This document shows, in pieces, positions 1 through 5,544 of a stretch of 10,141 nt of DNA. Below the pieces are notes generated by a model. The model was not told the DNA's origin and searched no databases. It was given only the letters and a program-made list of their open reading frames with translations. The stretch covers positions 1 to 10,141 of the forward strand of contig JABGWN010000076.1 of the NCBI GenBank assembly GCA_018645535.1, written 5' to 3'. This stretch comes from Methanobacteriota archaeon (lineage in GTDB: Archaea; Thermoplasmatota; Poseidoniia; Poseidoniales; Poseidoniaceae). The position numbers and the translations under genes were made by a program. The number at the start of each line of letters is the position of its first letter. Position 1 is the first letter of the stretch.

Positions 1-165
1 CCGCAAGAGAATGGTAAATTCTTATCCGGTGACTGGAATGTTTTCATTGAAGCAAGTGGAGGCGGTCTAGCGGGTATCGGTGAAGACAGTTTCCTTATGA
101 CAATAACCGTTACAAGAACCTGTATCGAGTTTCCACAAGCTGATGGTGAATGTGTTACTCTGTGA
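1..165 (+). CDS. C-terminal end of a gene of unknown function, possibly exported
   Basis: Frame 1 is open from the first base to a TGA at 163-165, giving 54 residues of a protein whose start lies outside the window. The tail is rich in Gly, Thr, Ser and aromatic residues (SGDWNVFIEASGGG, then an alternating hydrophobic stretch FLMTITVTRTCIEF) and carries two cysteines eleven residues apart. This pattern looks like the last strands of a beta-sandwich domain in a secreted or surface protein, but no family is recognised. Its last 11 bases overlap the 3' end of the convergent nuclease-like gene. The overlap matches other convergent pairs in this window and supports the reading frame. That it is a real gene is fairly likely; its role is unknown. 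Confidence 0.6.
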   Translation, partial: PQENGKFLSGDWNVFIEASGGGLAGIGEDSFLMTITVTRTCIEFPQADGECVTL

Positions 166-1330
166 ACAGTGATTGTTCACAAGCATGTCTTCGACTACAG
201 TTTTTGCACTTCCCTTCACGCTCATGATTTCGTTTAGCGCCGCCTTCGACCATGAGCTTCTGTACTTCTTTGATACTAGAAAACAGGGATTCCTTAGCAT
301 GTTGATCCCAAAAGACCTGATGCACGTCTTCCTCACCATACTTTAGAATACCATATGGAGGGGATTTCTTTGTGTTTGTCTCAACCAGAGAAACGTAAGC
401 CAGAAGTTGTACTCGATGAGATCGGTGAGGCTTCTTTGGCACGCGTCCAGTTTTTTGTTCGACTGGAATGAATTCACCATCAATAATGACGATTTGATCG
501 GGTCTTCCTCTCAACCCAGTTTCCTCATCTCGAAGTAATCCACTTGATTCATCATCATCTGAATAGACTAATTCGGTGTCTTCGTCTAATCCAGCACGCT
601 CTCTGTTCTCAATCATTTCATTCTCTGCAAAGAGAGACTTTTGTAATTGCCAGGTCGCTAGAAATGTCCATACGAATGCAGTAACGATGAGTATGAAACC
701 TGCTTGGCTTCGGTTATCAGCTGCTGCTAAGGCAATTGCATGCAGGCCGATGACAATTGTAGCCAATAAGAGACCAGCCTCAGTTTTTCCTCCAGAAAAC
801 CAACCTCCAAGGAACCCGATTGGATTCCATGCCGGTTTGAGACCTGTTGATTCAAAGTTCTTTGATAATGTTTCAATTTCAGAAACAGTAGGTTCCATAT
901 TTAGCCAACTTCGCCATGGCAATACGATTGATAGAATTGCGGCTGCTAGACACGAAACAGACCACATGGATAGGATCTTAGCCATTTCAATTGGAGAATT
1001 CATCAAATCATCGATGTAGACAAAAGCAGCAGCATCAATTGCAAAAGCGATAATAATTCCAAACCACCATGTCCAGATGAGGAGTTCCCGTCGTAATTTG
1101 ATGAGCGAGGCTTGGAATTCATTCATTCCTTCATGAATTTGCTTATGCTTCTCAATACCACTGGTGATGGCTTCACCCATGCCGGCTGCTCCTTCTTTCG
1201 CTAGTCGCCATGATACAGGACAGTATGTATAGCGCTCGAGTTCACTCGCACTCACTGGCAATGGGTTTCCATTTGAATCGATGTAAAACCCATCAGGGCC
1301 CTCACTTCCCTCTGCAAATGTGACCCCCAT
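155..1330 (-). CDS. Cas4/RecB-like PD-(D/E)XK nuclease with four membrane segments
   Basis: A 391-residue protein that reads as a Cas4-type iron-sulfur exonuclease split by a membrane module. The nuclease signs are a YTYCP motif with Cys37, a GIEKHKQIH segment (His63/His66), GRPD with Asp278, the E-x-K pair Glu291/Lys293, the QLLAY motif (Gln308, Tyr312) and a C-terminal cluster Cys375, Cys378, Cys384. In Cas4 and AddB proteins, one N-terminal and three C-terminal cysteines hold a 4Fe-4S cluster. Between His66 and the catalytic core lie four hydrophobic stretches, at about 84-105, 118-138, 184-204 and 209-228, so the protein probably sits in the membrane with the nuclease halves joined on one face. 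Cas4 proteins are usually about 200 residues and soluble. No cas1, cas2 or repeat array lies nearby, so a CRISPR role is not indicated. An ATG start is used; an A/T-rich box lies about 27 bases upstream. Nuclease fold confident; substrate unknown. Confidence 0.8.
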   Translation of the reverse strand: MGVTFAEGSEGPDGFYIDSNGNPLPVSASELERYTYCPVSWRLAKEGAAGMGEAITSGIEKHKQIHEGMNEFQASLIKLRRELLIWTWWFGIIIAFAIDAAAFVYIDDLMNSPIEMAKILSMWSVSCLAAAILSIVLPWRSWLNMEPTVSEIETLSKNFESTGLKPAWNPIGFLGGWFSGGKTEAGLLLATIVIGLHAIALAAADNRSQAGFILIVTAFVWTFLATWQLQKSLFAENEMIENRERAGLDEDTELVYSDDDESSGLLRDEETGLRGRPDQIVIIDGEFIPVEQKTGRVPKKPHRSHRVQLLAYVSLVETNTKKSPPYGILKYGEEDVHQVFWDQHAKESLFSSIKEVQKLMVEGGAKRNHEREGKCKNCSRRHACEQSLFTE

Positions 1331-1351
1331 ATATTCATTTTAAGACTCATC

Positions 1352-1361
1352 TATTTTGATA
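1352..1361 (-). promoter_or_regulatory. possible TATA box of the membrane nuclease gene
   Basis: On the minus strand the run ATCAAAATAG is centred about 27 bases before the ATG at 1330, the spacing expected for an archaeal TATA box driving a leaderless transcript. The 122-base gap 1331-1452 also has to hold the divergent rps2 promoter. The match is loose, so this is weak evidence. Confidence 0.3.
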
Positions 1362-1452
1362 TCTTCGCATACAATCCCATCTTTTCGGGTGGGGAGATGC
1401 TGCGAAGCGGTTAAGAAGAGGCTTTAGGTCGGTTGTTTGCTGAGGCAACAAC

Positions 1453-2061
1453 ATGTCGGAAGAAACAAGTCTTTTGATTCCACTGGAACTATACGAAGAG
1501 ACTGGTGTAAACATCGGTACAAAACAGAAGAGTGCGGACATGGGACGCTTCATTGACTCCGTCAATTCTGACGGTCTTTACCTCCTAAATGTGAACGCTA
1601 CAGATACTCGCATTCGCATCATCGCATCATTCCTGAACCAATATGATGCATCTCGAATCATGGTCGTTTCTGCACGACAATATGGACAGAGGCCAGCTCG
1701 TATGTTTGCAGAAGCAATCGGAGCACTTTCCGCAGTCGGACGTTTTATTCCTGGAAGCCTAACAAATCCAGCACTTCGCTCCTACAAAGAGCCAAACGTC
1801 TTGTTCGTAACAGATCCAGCATCTGACCAACAATCACTTCGTGAAGCAGTTAACACAGGTCTACCAATCGTTGGACTTGTCGATGCAAACAACAAGTTGC
1901 GAAATGTAGACGTAGCACTTCCTGCAAACAACAAGAGTCGTCACTCTCTCGCACTGATTTACTGGCTTCTCTCCAGAGAAGTTCTCAAACTACGTGGCGA
2001 AACCACAGATGAGGCATGGGCAGAAGCAAATGACCTCGAAGAGTGGAAGTCAACTTTCTGA
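1453..2061 (+). CDS. rps2: 30S ribosomal protein S2 (uS2), archaeal type
   Basis: A 202-residue protein of the small ribosomal subunit. It matches the archaeal S2 type in length and motifs: the start LIPLELYEETGVNIGTKQKS corresponds to the archaeal LLVPxxxYxxxGVHIGTQ region, followed by GLYLLNVNATDTRIRIIASFL, the GRFIPGSLTNP segment around 96-106, EPNVLFVTDPASDQQSLREA around 113-132 and GLPIVGLVDANN around 135-146. S2 binds the head/platform junction of the 30S subunit and is needed for translation initiation. The ATG at 1453 has a GAGG seven bases upstream, a weak ribosome binding site. The gene stands alone rather than with the enolase or RNA polymerase subunit genes often next to it in archaea. 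Its last 12 bases overlap the end of the convergent dus gene. Very sure of identity. Confidence 0.96.
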   Translation: MSEETSLLIPLELYEETGVNIGTKQKSADMGRFIDSVNSDGLYLLNVNATDTRIRIIASFLNQYDASRIMVVSARQYGQRPARMFAEAIGALSAVGRFIPGSLTNPALRSYKEPNVLFVTDPASDQQSLREAVNTGLPIVGLVDANNKLRNVDVALPANNKSRHSLALIYWLLSREVLKLRGETTDEAWAEANDLEEWKSTF

Positions 2062-3093
2062 TTCAGCCTTTGGCTGCAAGAAGTTTGAAATCGCTTGAGC
2101 CGATTCGTCTACATCTGATAACTCATGCATGAGTGTTCGAACAGACTTTGCTCCAGGCAATCCTTTTGAAAATGCAATAGCGTGTCGTTGCATTGATTGC
2201 TTAGCAAGTCCAGTTGTTTCTCGACAGAGTTCGACATAGCGATCCCAACACCATCTTCTGCTCGCAAATGCCTTTGATGTTTCACCCATGAATTCCCATG
2301 AATCTTCATGTAACTGTACCCATGGTAATTCAGACTCATCCATCCAACCTAATCCTACTTTAATTCGTCCAAAAACATCAGGCCTCCCAATGGCTGCTCT
2401 TCCAACCATAAGCCCAGATGCATTTGTCAATTCAAGACACCTTTGTGCACTCTCTGCGTCTGTAATGTCCCCATTTGCAACGACCGGAATGTCAACTGCA
2501 TTGGCAGCGATCTGTATCGTCTCCCAATCTGCAATACCAGAATAGCGTTGTCGTAGAGTTCGTCCATGGATGCACAATCTCTGAGCACCAACCTTTTCTA
2601 GAGATTGGCAAATATCAACAGCATTGTTTGGTCCTTGTCCAGTTCCAAGACGCATTTTGGCAGTTACTGGTATGTCGATCGCATCAACAATCTGTTCAAC
2701 CATTGAAACAAGTTTCTGTGGTTCACCCATCAATGCAGCACCCGCACAAATATTGGTGACTTTTGGAGCTGGACACCCAAAATTTAGATCGATAACATCT
2801 GCACTTTCCTGAAGCATCGATGCCGCAGTTACCATATCCTCCATTTCTCCTCCAAATATTTGAGGAATAAATGGTGTCTCTCTTGGGTCAGATTCCATCT
2901 TTCTCCATGAAGTGGTTGCTTCCCGGCTCAAGGCTGTACTGTTGGTGAATTCAGTAATGGTGATGTCAGCACCGCATTCTTTGGCTAATAAACGATAAGG
3001 AAGGTCTGAAACGCCAGCCATAGGAGCAAGATAGAGAGGTCTTTCTTCACCCGACCAAGGTTCGAAAGTATCGAATCCAATCGTACTCATCAT
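2050..3093 (-). CDS. dus: tRNA-dihydrouridine synthase
   Basis: A 347-residue flavoenzyme of the Dus family (COG0042), which reduces uridines in the tRNA D-loop to dihydrouridine using FMN and NAD(P)H. The TIM-barrel signatures appear in order: YLAPMAGVSDLPYR (21-34, FMN binding), DLNFGCPAPKV with Cys107 at the position of the catalytic cysteine, AKMRLG with Lys146, HGRTLRQRYSG with His176, VVANGDI (204-210) and GLMVGRAAIGRP (227-238), which binds the FMN phosphate. The C-terminal part, about 255-340, is the helical tRNA-binding domain. The start ATG at 3093 overlaps the upstream stop as ATGA; a second ATG follows directly and could serve instead. The overlap implies translation coupled to the winged-helix gene upstream. 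The 3' end overlaps rps2 by 12 bases. Family is certain; which D-loop position is modified cannot be told. Confidence 0.95.
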   Translation of the reverse strand: MMSTIGFDTFEPWSGEERPLYLAPMAGVSDLPYRLLAKECGADITITEFTNSTALSREATTSWRKMESDPRETPFIPQIFGGEMEDMVTAASMLQESADVIDLNFGCPAPKVTNICAGAALMGEPQKLVSMVEQIVDAIDIPVTAKMRLGTGQGPNNAVDICQSLEKVGAQRLCIHGRTLRQRYSGIADWETIQIAANAVDIPVVANGDITDAESAQRCLELTNASGLMVGRAAIGRPDVFGRIKVGLGWMDESELPWVQLHEDSWEFMGETSKAFASRRWCWDRYVELCRETTGLAKQSMQRHAIAFSKGLPGAKSVRTLMHELSDVDESAQAISNFLQPKAESES

Positions 3094-4208
3094 TCATCGC
3101 CTGTTGTCAAGACTTCTTCGATCATGTCACCAACTCGTCGAATTCGTCGAAGAACACGATCTAAACGAGTAATGACATTTTGTTTTGCTACGTCTGGGGA
3201 CTCTCCAATCATTCTGTAGCCCAGAGGCAACCGCCCACCAAGTAAGTTCAGAAGCAGCATTTGATCGGTTGAGGTGATATCATTCATTGCAGTTTCAACA
3301 AGTTCAATCGTCAGTTTACCCTTCGCTAAGGGCTTGAGTAATGATGCATGTTGTCCTTCAGGAACCAAACGCATGAATCCTCCTTTCTTCAACATCCAGT
3401 CTTCTCCACGGCGTTGGTGTTGGGTTATCATTGCCGACCATAGCGCCATAGGAAGTCGATCCGTTCGTGGAATTCGTTCGATGAGTCCACATGTTCTAAA
3501 TCGTTCAAACATTCGTCCCAAACGGGCTTTTTGTCCAGGTATTGCTTCATCCGCATCATCCAATGAAATCGGTGTATCTGTTTCAAGGAGCATCTTAAAC
3601 AATCTTTCAGAAATAGAACCTTCTCGCAACTCATCACCTGGGCGTTCACCTAACATTCCTAAATCTGCCATCCATTGGGTCAGGACGCTTGCCCCTCCTT
3701 CTTCGTTTGGTGGTCGATAATCAACAATTGCGAGTGTCAGTGGTAAAGCAGAATCCTCTGGTAATTCATTTGCTAAACGCTCTCCAGTTCGATTCCAAAA
3801 GGCGCCTATGCGATCCATTTTCTGTTCAGTCATTAGTCGGTATTGGGCAGAACAAAGTTCCAAGGCTTGAGATAATCCTCCTCCTCGAAGCATGTAACGC
3901 CTCCAGCCCTTTCCTTCATTTGCGAAGGTAAGCAAACCAGAGTCGATCAATCGTGTGAGATGATGATTCAAAGCAGCGGGTGTCATTGCTAATTCATCAG
4001 CAAGCATTTGAGCATCCCAGGAATCTCTCGGATTTGGAAGAATATGATCTCGAAGCATGCGATGTATTGGAGAAGCTGAACCATAATCTGCAGTTGCTTC
4101 ACCTTTTCTGCGTACAAAACAAAATGATTCAACAAACCAACCGACTAATCGGTCAATCGAGCGATCGCTCGTTGGCATAGGTATCTCGTCCAACCGCACA
4201 TTGAGCAT
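3090..4208 (-). CDS. winged-helix protein of unknown function, paired with dus
   Basis: A 372-residue, probably cytoplasmic protein. Residues about 63-108 form a winged-helix DNA-binding domain: SWDAQMLADELAMTPAALNH is a helix-turn-helix, followed by LTRLIDSGLLTF and a wing ending in RRYMLRGG. A second similar unit may lie at about 197-250 (SISERLFKMLLE through CGLIERIPRTD). The C-terminus, about 340-365, is rich in Arg and helical. No enzyme motif is seen. The gene ends inside the dus start (ATGA overlap), so the two are made together. It may be a regulator, or a nucleic-acid-binding helper of tRNA modification; neither is shown. The ATG at 4208 gives the longest frame; an in-frame ATG at 4178 is an alternative. 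No clear TATA box precedes it, but a perfect palindrome lies 46-59 bases upstream. Confidence 0.75.
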   Translation of the reverse strand: MLNVRLDEIPMPTSDRSIDRLVGWFVESFCFVRRKGEATADYGSASPIHRMLRDHILPNPRDSWDAQMLADELAMTPAALNHHLTRLIDSGLLTFANEGKGWRRYMLRGGGLSQALELCSAQYRLMTEQKMDRIGAFWNRTGERLANELPEDSALPLTLAIVDYRPPNEEGGASVLTQWMADLGMLGERPGDELREGSISERLFKMLLETDTPISLDDADEAIPGQKARLGRMFERFRTCGLIERIPRTDRLPMALWSAMITQHQRRGEDWMLKKGGFMRLVPEGQHASLLKPLAKGKLTIELVETAMNDITSTDQMLLLNLLGGRLPLGYRMIGESPDVAKQNVITRLDRVLRRIRRVGDMIEEVLTTGDE

Positions 4209-4253
4209 GGACCGTCACATTCACCGATGGTCTTTGAAGACTGTGCATCAATT

Positions 4254-4267
4254 GCTTTCTGGAAAGC
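4254..4267. promoter_or_regulatory. palindrome GCTTTC-TG-GAAAGC, possible operator
   Basis: Two perfect 6-base arms around a 2-base centre lie in the 70-base gap between the tandem winged-helix gene and the dus-linked winged-helix gene. The tight spacing suits a dimeric DNA-binding protein better than a hairpin, since a 2-base loop is poor. No T-rich run follows, so it is an unlikely terminator. Three winged-helix genes are adjacent and any could bind it. Confidence 0.4.
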
Positions 4268-4278
4268 GGTTATTGAAC

Positions 4279-4941
4279 TCAACGTTGTCGTCCGTCTTCC
4301 CATTGATATCGTAATCGTTCTGGGCGTTGGAATGTCTCAGGCTCAATGTGCGGTCCTATCTCGAGACGATCTTGTCGAAGAATACCCCTGCGACGAAGCA
4401 CCTTTACGGCAGAATGAACACTTGCTCGAGAACGTCCAATTTGTCGTGCAAGTTCTGCTTGCGTCCTTGGCGTCCCCTCTTCGAGAATCTCATCAACAAT
4501 TTGTCTTTGAACGGTAGACAAGCCAATAGGAAGGCTTGAAGCAACCATCTCTTGACTTGCAGTCATCGCTTGTAAGATTTCTACCTGTGCTGGACCTCCA
4601 GCAAAGTAACACGTTCTTCCATTGACTGGCATGACTGTAATACATCTTTCATTTTGCAAAACATCAAGATGATGCCGTAGGGTGCCATTTGCAGCACTGA
4701 GTTCATGTTGAAGTTCACGGTAGCATAGACCAGGATGTCGTTCGAGTGTACGCAGGACACGGGTTCTGAACGGATGTTCGATATGTTGTCGCTTTGAAGC
4801 AACCCCGCCAAAGGCGAATGCTGAGGCTGCAGATGCAGCCGCTACAACCCCGTGGGCTAATCCAGCAACACCGCCAGCAGCACCCGCAATTCCAGCAGCG
4901 AGCCATGGCCTCTGCCGAACCCATTGCGCTAAGAGTGCCAT
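4279..4941 (-). CDS. membrane-anchored tandem winged-helix regulator
   Basis: A 220-residue protein with a Gly/Ala-rich hydrophobic stretch at about 13-46 (WLAAGIAGAAGG onward), long enough for one membrane helix or a hairpin. Two winged-helix domains follow. The first, about 53-115, has FRTRVLRTLERHPGLCYREL, then the recognition helix NGTLRHHLDVL and a wing ending in TCYFAGG. The second, about 140-200, has QRQIVDEILEEG, AELARQIGRSRASVHSAVKVL and a RRRGIL wing. Double winged-helix proteins with N-terminal membrane segments are known in Euryarchaeota (COG3398-like). The frame stays open upstream to 5058, but that would overlap the HxlR gene. The ATG at 4941 is preferred because a TATA-like TTTAAGATACC is centred 26 bases before it. 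The target is unknown; a signal passed from the membrane to DNA is a fair inference. Confidence 0.8.
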   Translation of the reverse strand: MALLAQWVRQRPWLAAGIAGAAGGVAGLAHGVVAAASAASAFAFGGVASKRQHIEHPFRTRVLRTLERHPGLCYRELQHELSAANGTLRHHLDVLQNERCITVMPVNGRTCYFAGGPAQVEILQAMTASQEMVASSLPIGLSTVQRQIVDEILEEGTPRTQAELARQIGRSRASVHSAVKVLRRRGILRQDRLEIGPHIEPETFQRPERLRYQWEDGRQR

Positions 4942-4960
4942 AGATTCCGTTTTGCTTTTT

Positions 4961-4971
4961 GGTATCTTAAA
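4961..4971 (-). promoter_or_regulatory. TATA box of the tandem winged-helix gene
   Basis: TTTAAGATACC on the minus strand is centred 26 bases before the ATG at 4941 and lies just past the HxlR stop. With no ribosome binding site before the ATG, this fits a leaderless transcript and supports the shorter start. Confidence 0.55.
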
Positions 4972-4988
4972 CCATCGTCTCTTTGAGT

Positions 4989-5444
4989 CTAAGCTCCGAT
5001 GATTGAACCTTTGTGGATCTTCATGAATGCAACAAGCGGGGAAAGTAATCTTCCGCAAGTTTTCCCATGTTCTGAAAGGCGGTATGTGACTCGAATTGGC
5101 GGTCCTTCACTGACACTTCGAACTACGAGTTCTTCTTCAACAAGATAACGCAGTTTGTCAGAAAGTGTTCGGGAAGATATTCCTTTGAGAAGATGCTTCA
5201 TTTCGTTGAATCTGCGATCCCCGGCTATGTAAAGCGTTGAGAGAATCTCGATTGTCCAACGTGAACCAAAAACATCCAATGCTTCGACGGCAGCATCAAC
5301 CTCCCAAGCGATATCGAATGGACCTTGAGTAGAATGGTCTGAAAGAAGTGTCCGAATCTGTCCACCAGTCTGGATTGTTTCACTGATTTTGTCGCTGATT
5401 GTTCTTAATTCGGTCGGGGGTAAAATCATTGGAGGTTCGGGCAT
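4989..5444 (-). CDS. HxlR-family winged-helix regulator
   Basis: A 151-residue transcription regulator. Residues 57-128 are a textbook HxlR domain: DVFGSRWTIEILSTLYIAGD, RRFNEMKHLLKGISSRTLSD as the helix-turn-helix, KLRYLVEEELVVRSV, and the wing PPIRVTYRLSEHG. Many family members (YodB, HypR) sense oxidants or aldehydes through a Cys-Pro motif just before this domain. Here that spot reads WEVDAAVEALDVF with no cysteine, and the only Cys is at 130, so a thiol switch of the usual kind is unlikely. The N-terminal 45 residues are an extension beyond the typical length of about 110-120. The gene is divergent from the beta-oxidation fusion gene across 100 bases holding a palindrome, so control of that gene, and of itself, is the natural guess. 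Family sure; ligand unknown. Confidence 0.9.
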   Translation of the reverse strand: MPEPPMILPPTELRTISDKISETIQTGGQIRTLLSDHSTQGPFDIAWEVDAAVEALDVFGSRWTIEILSTLYIAGDRRFNEMKHLLKGISSRTLSDKLRYLVEEELVVRSVSEGPPIRVTYRLSEHGKTCGRLLSPLVAFMKIHKGSIIGA

Positions 5445-5463
5445 ATTTAATCGGAAACAATAG

Positions 5464-5469
5464 GTATAC
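5464..5469 (-). promoter_or_regulatory. TATA-like box of the HxlR gene
   Basis: GTATAC within CAAGTATACC on the minus strand is centred about 23 bases before the ATG at 5444, close to archaeal leaderless spacing. It is itself a 6-base palindrome, so it could also be part of an operator. Confidence 0.4.
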
Positions 5470-5509
5470 TTGATTTCTTTTCAACACTTAGCAACAAAAC
5501 GTGAAAGCG

Positions 5510-5520
5510 CATGATTCATG
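5510..5520. promoter_or_regulatory. palindrome CATGA-T-TCATG, candidate operator of the fusion gene
   Basis: Perfect 5-base arms around one base are centred 30 bases before the ATG at 5545, where the TATA box of that gene should be. A dimeric regulator bound here would block the promoter. The adjacent divergent HxlR gene is the obvious candidate. Short palindromes arise by chance, so support is moderate. Confidence 0.4.
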
Positions 5521-5544
5521 AACGGTTTGCTGTTCGACTAAGAC

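Noticed and set aside
576..1019. Plus-strand open frame of 147 codons
   Set aside because: It lies wholly antisense to the nuclease-like gene, whose motifs are convincing; the product shows no domain and has a basic, serine-rich composition typical of a shadow frame.
155..1330. CRISPR adaptation module suggested by the Cas4-like gene
   Set aside because: No cas1, cas2, other cas gene or repeat-spacer array is visible anywhere in the window.
3274..3720. Plus-strand open frame of 148 codons
   Set aside because: Antisense to the coherent 372-residue winged-helix gene that is coupled to dus; no recognisable protein features.
4942..5058. Upstream extension of the tandem winged-helix protein by 39 residues
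   Set aside because: It would overlap the HxlR coding region by 70 bases and run through the TATA-like box at 4961-4971; the ATG at 4941 fits both promoter spacing and the hydrophobic N-terminus.
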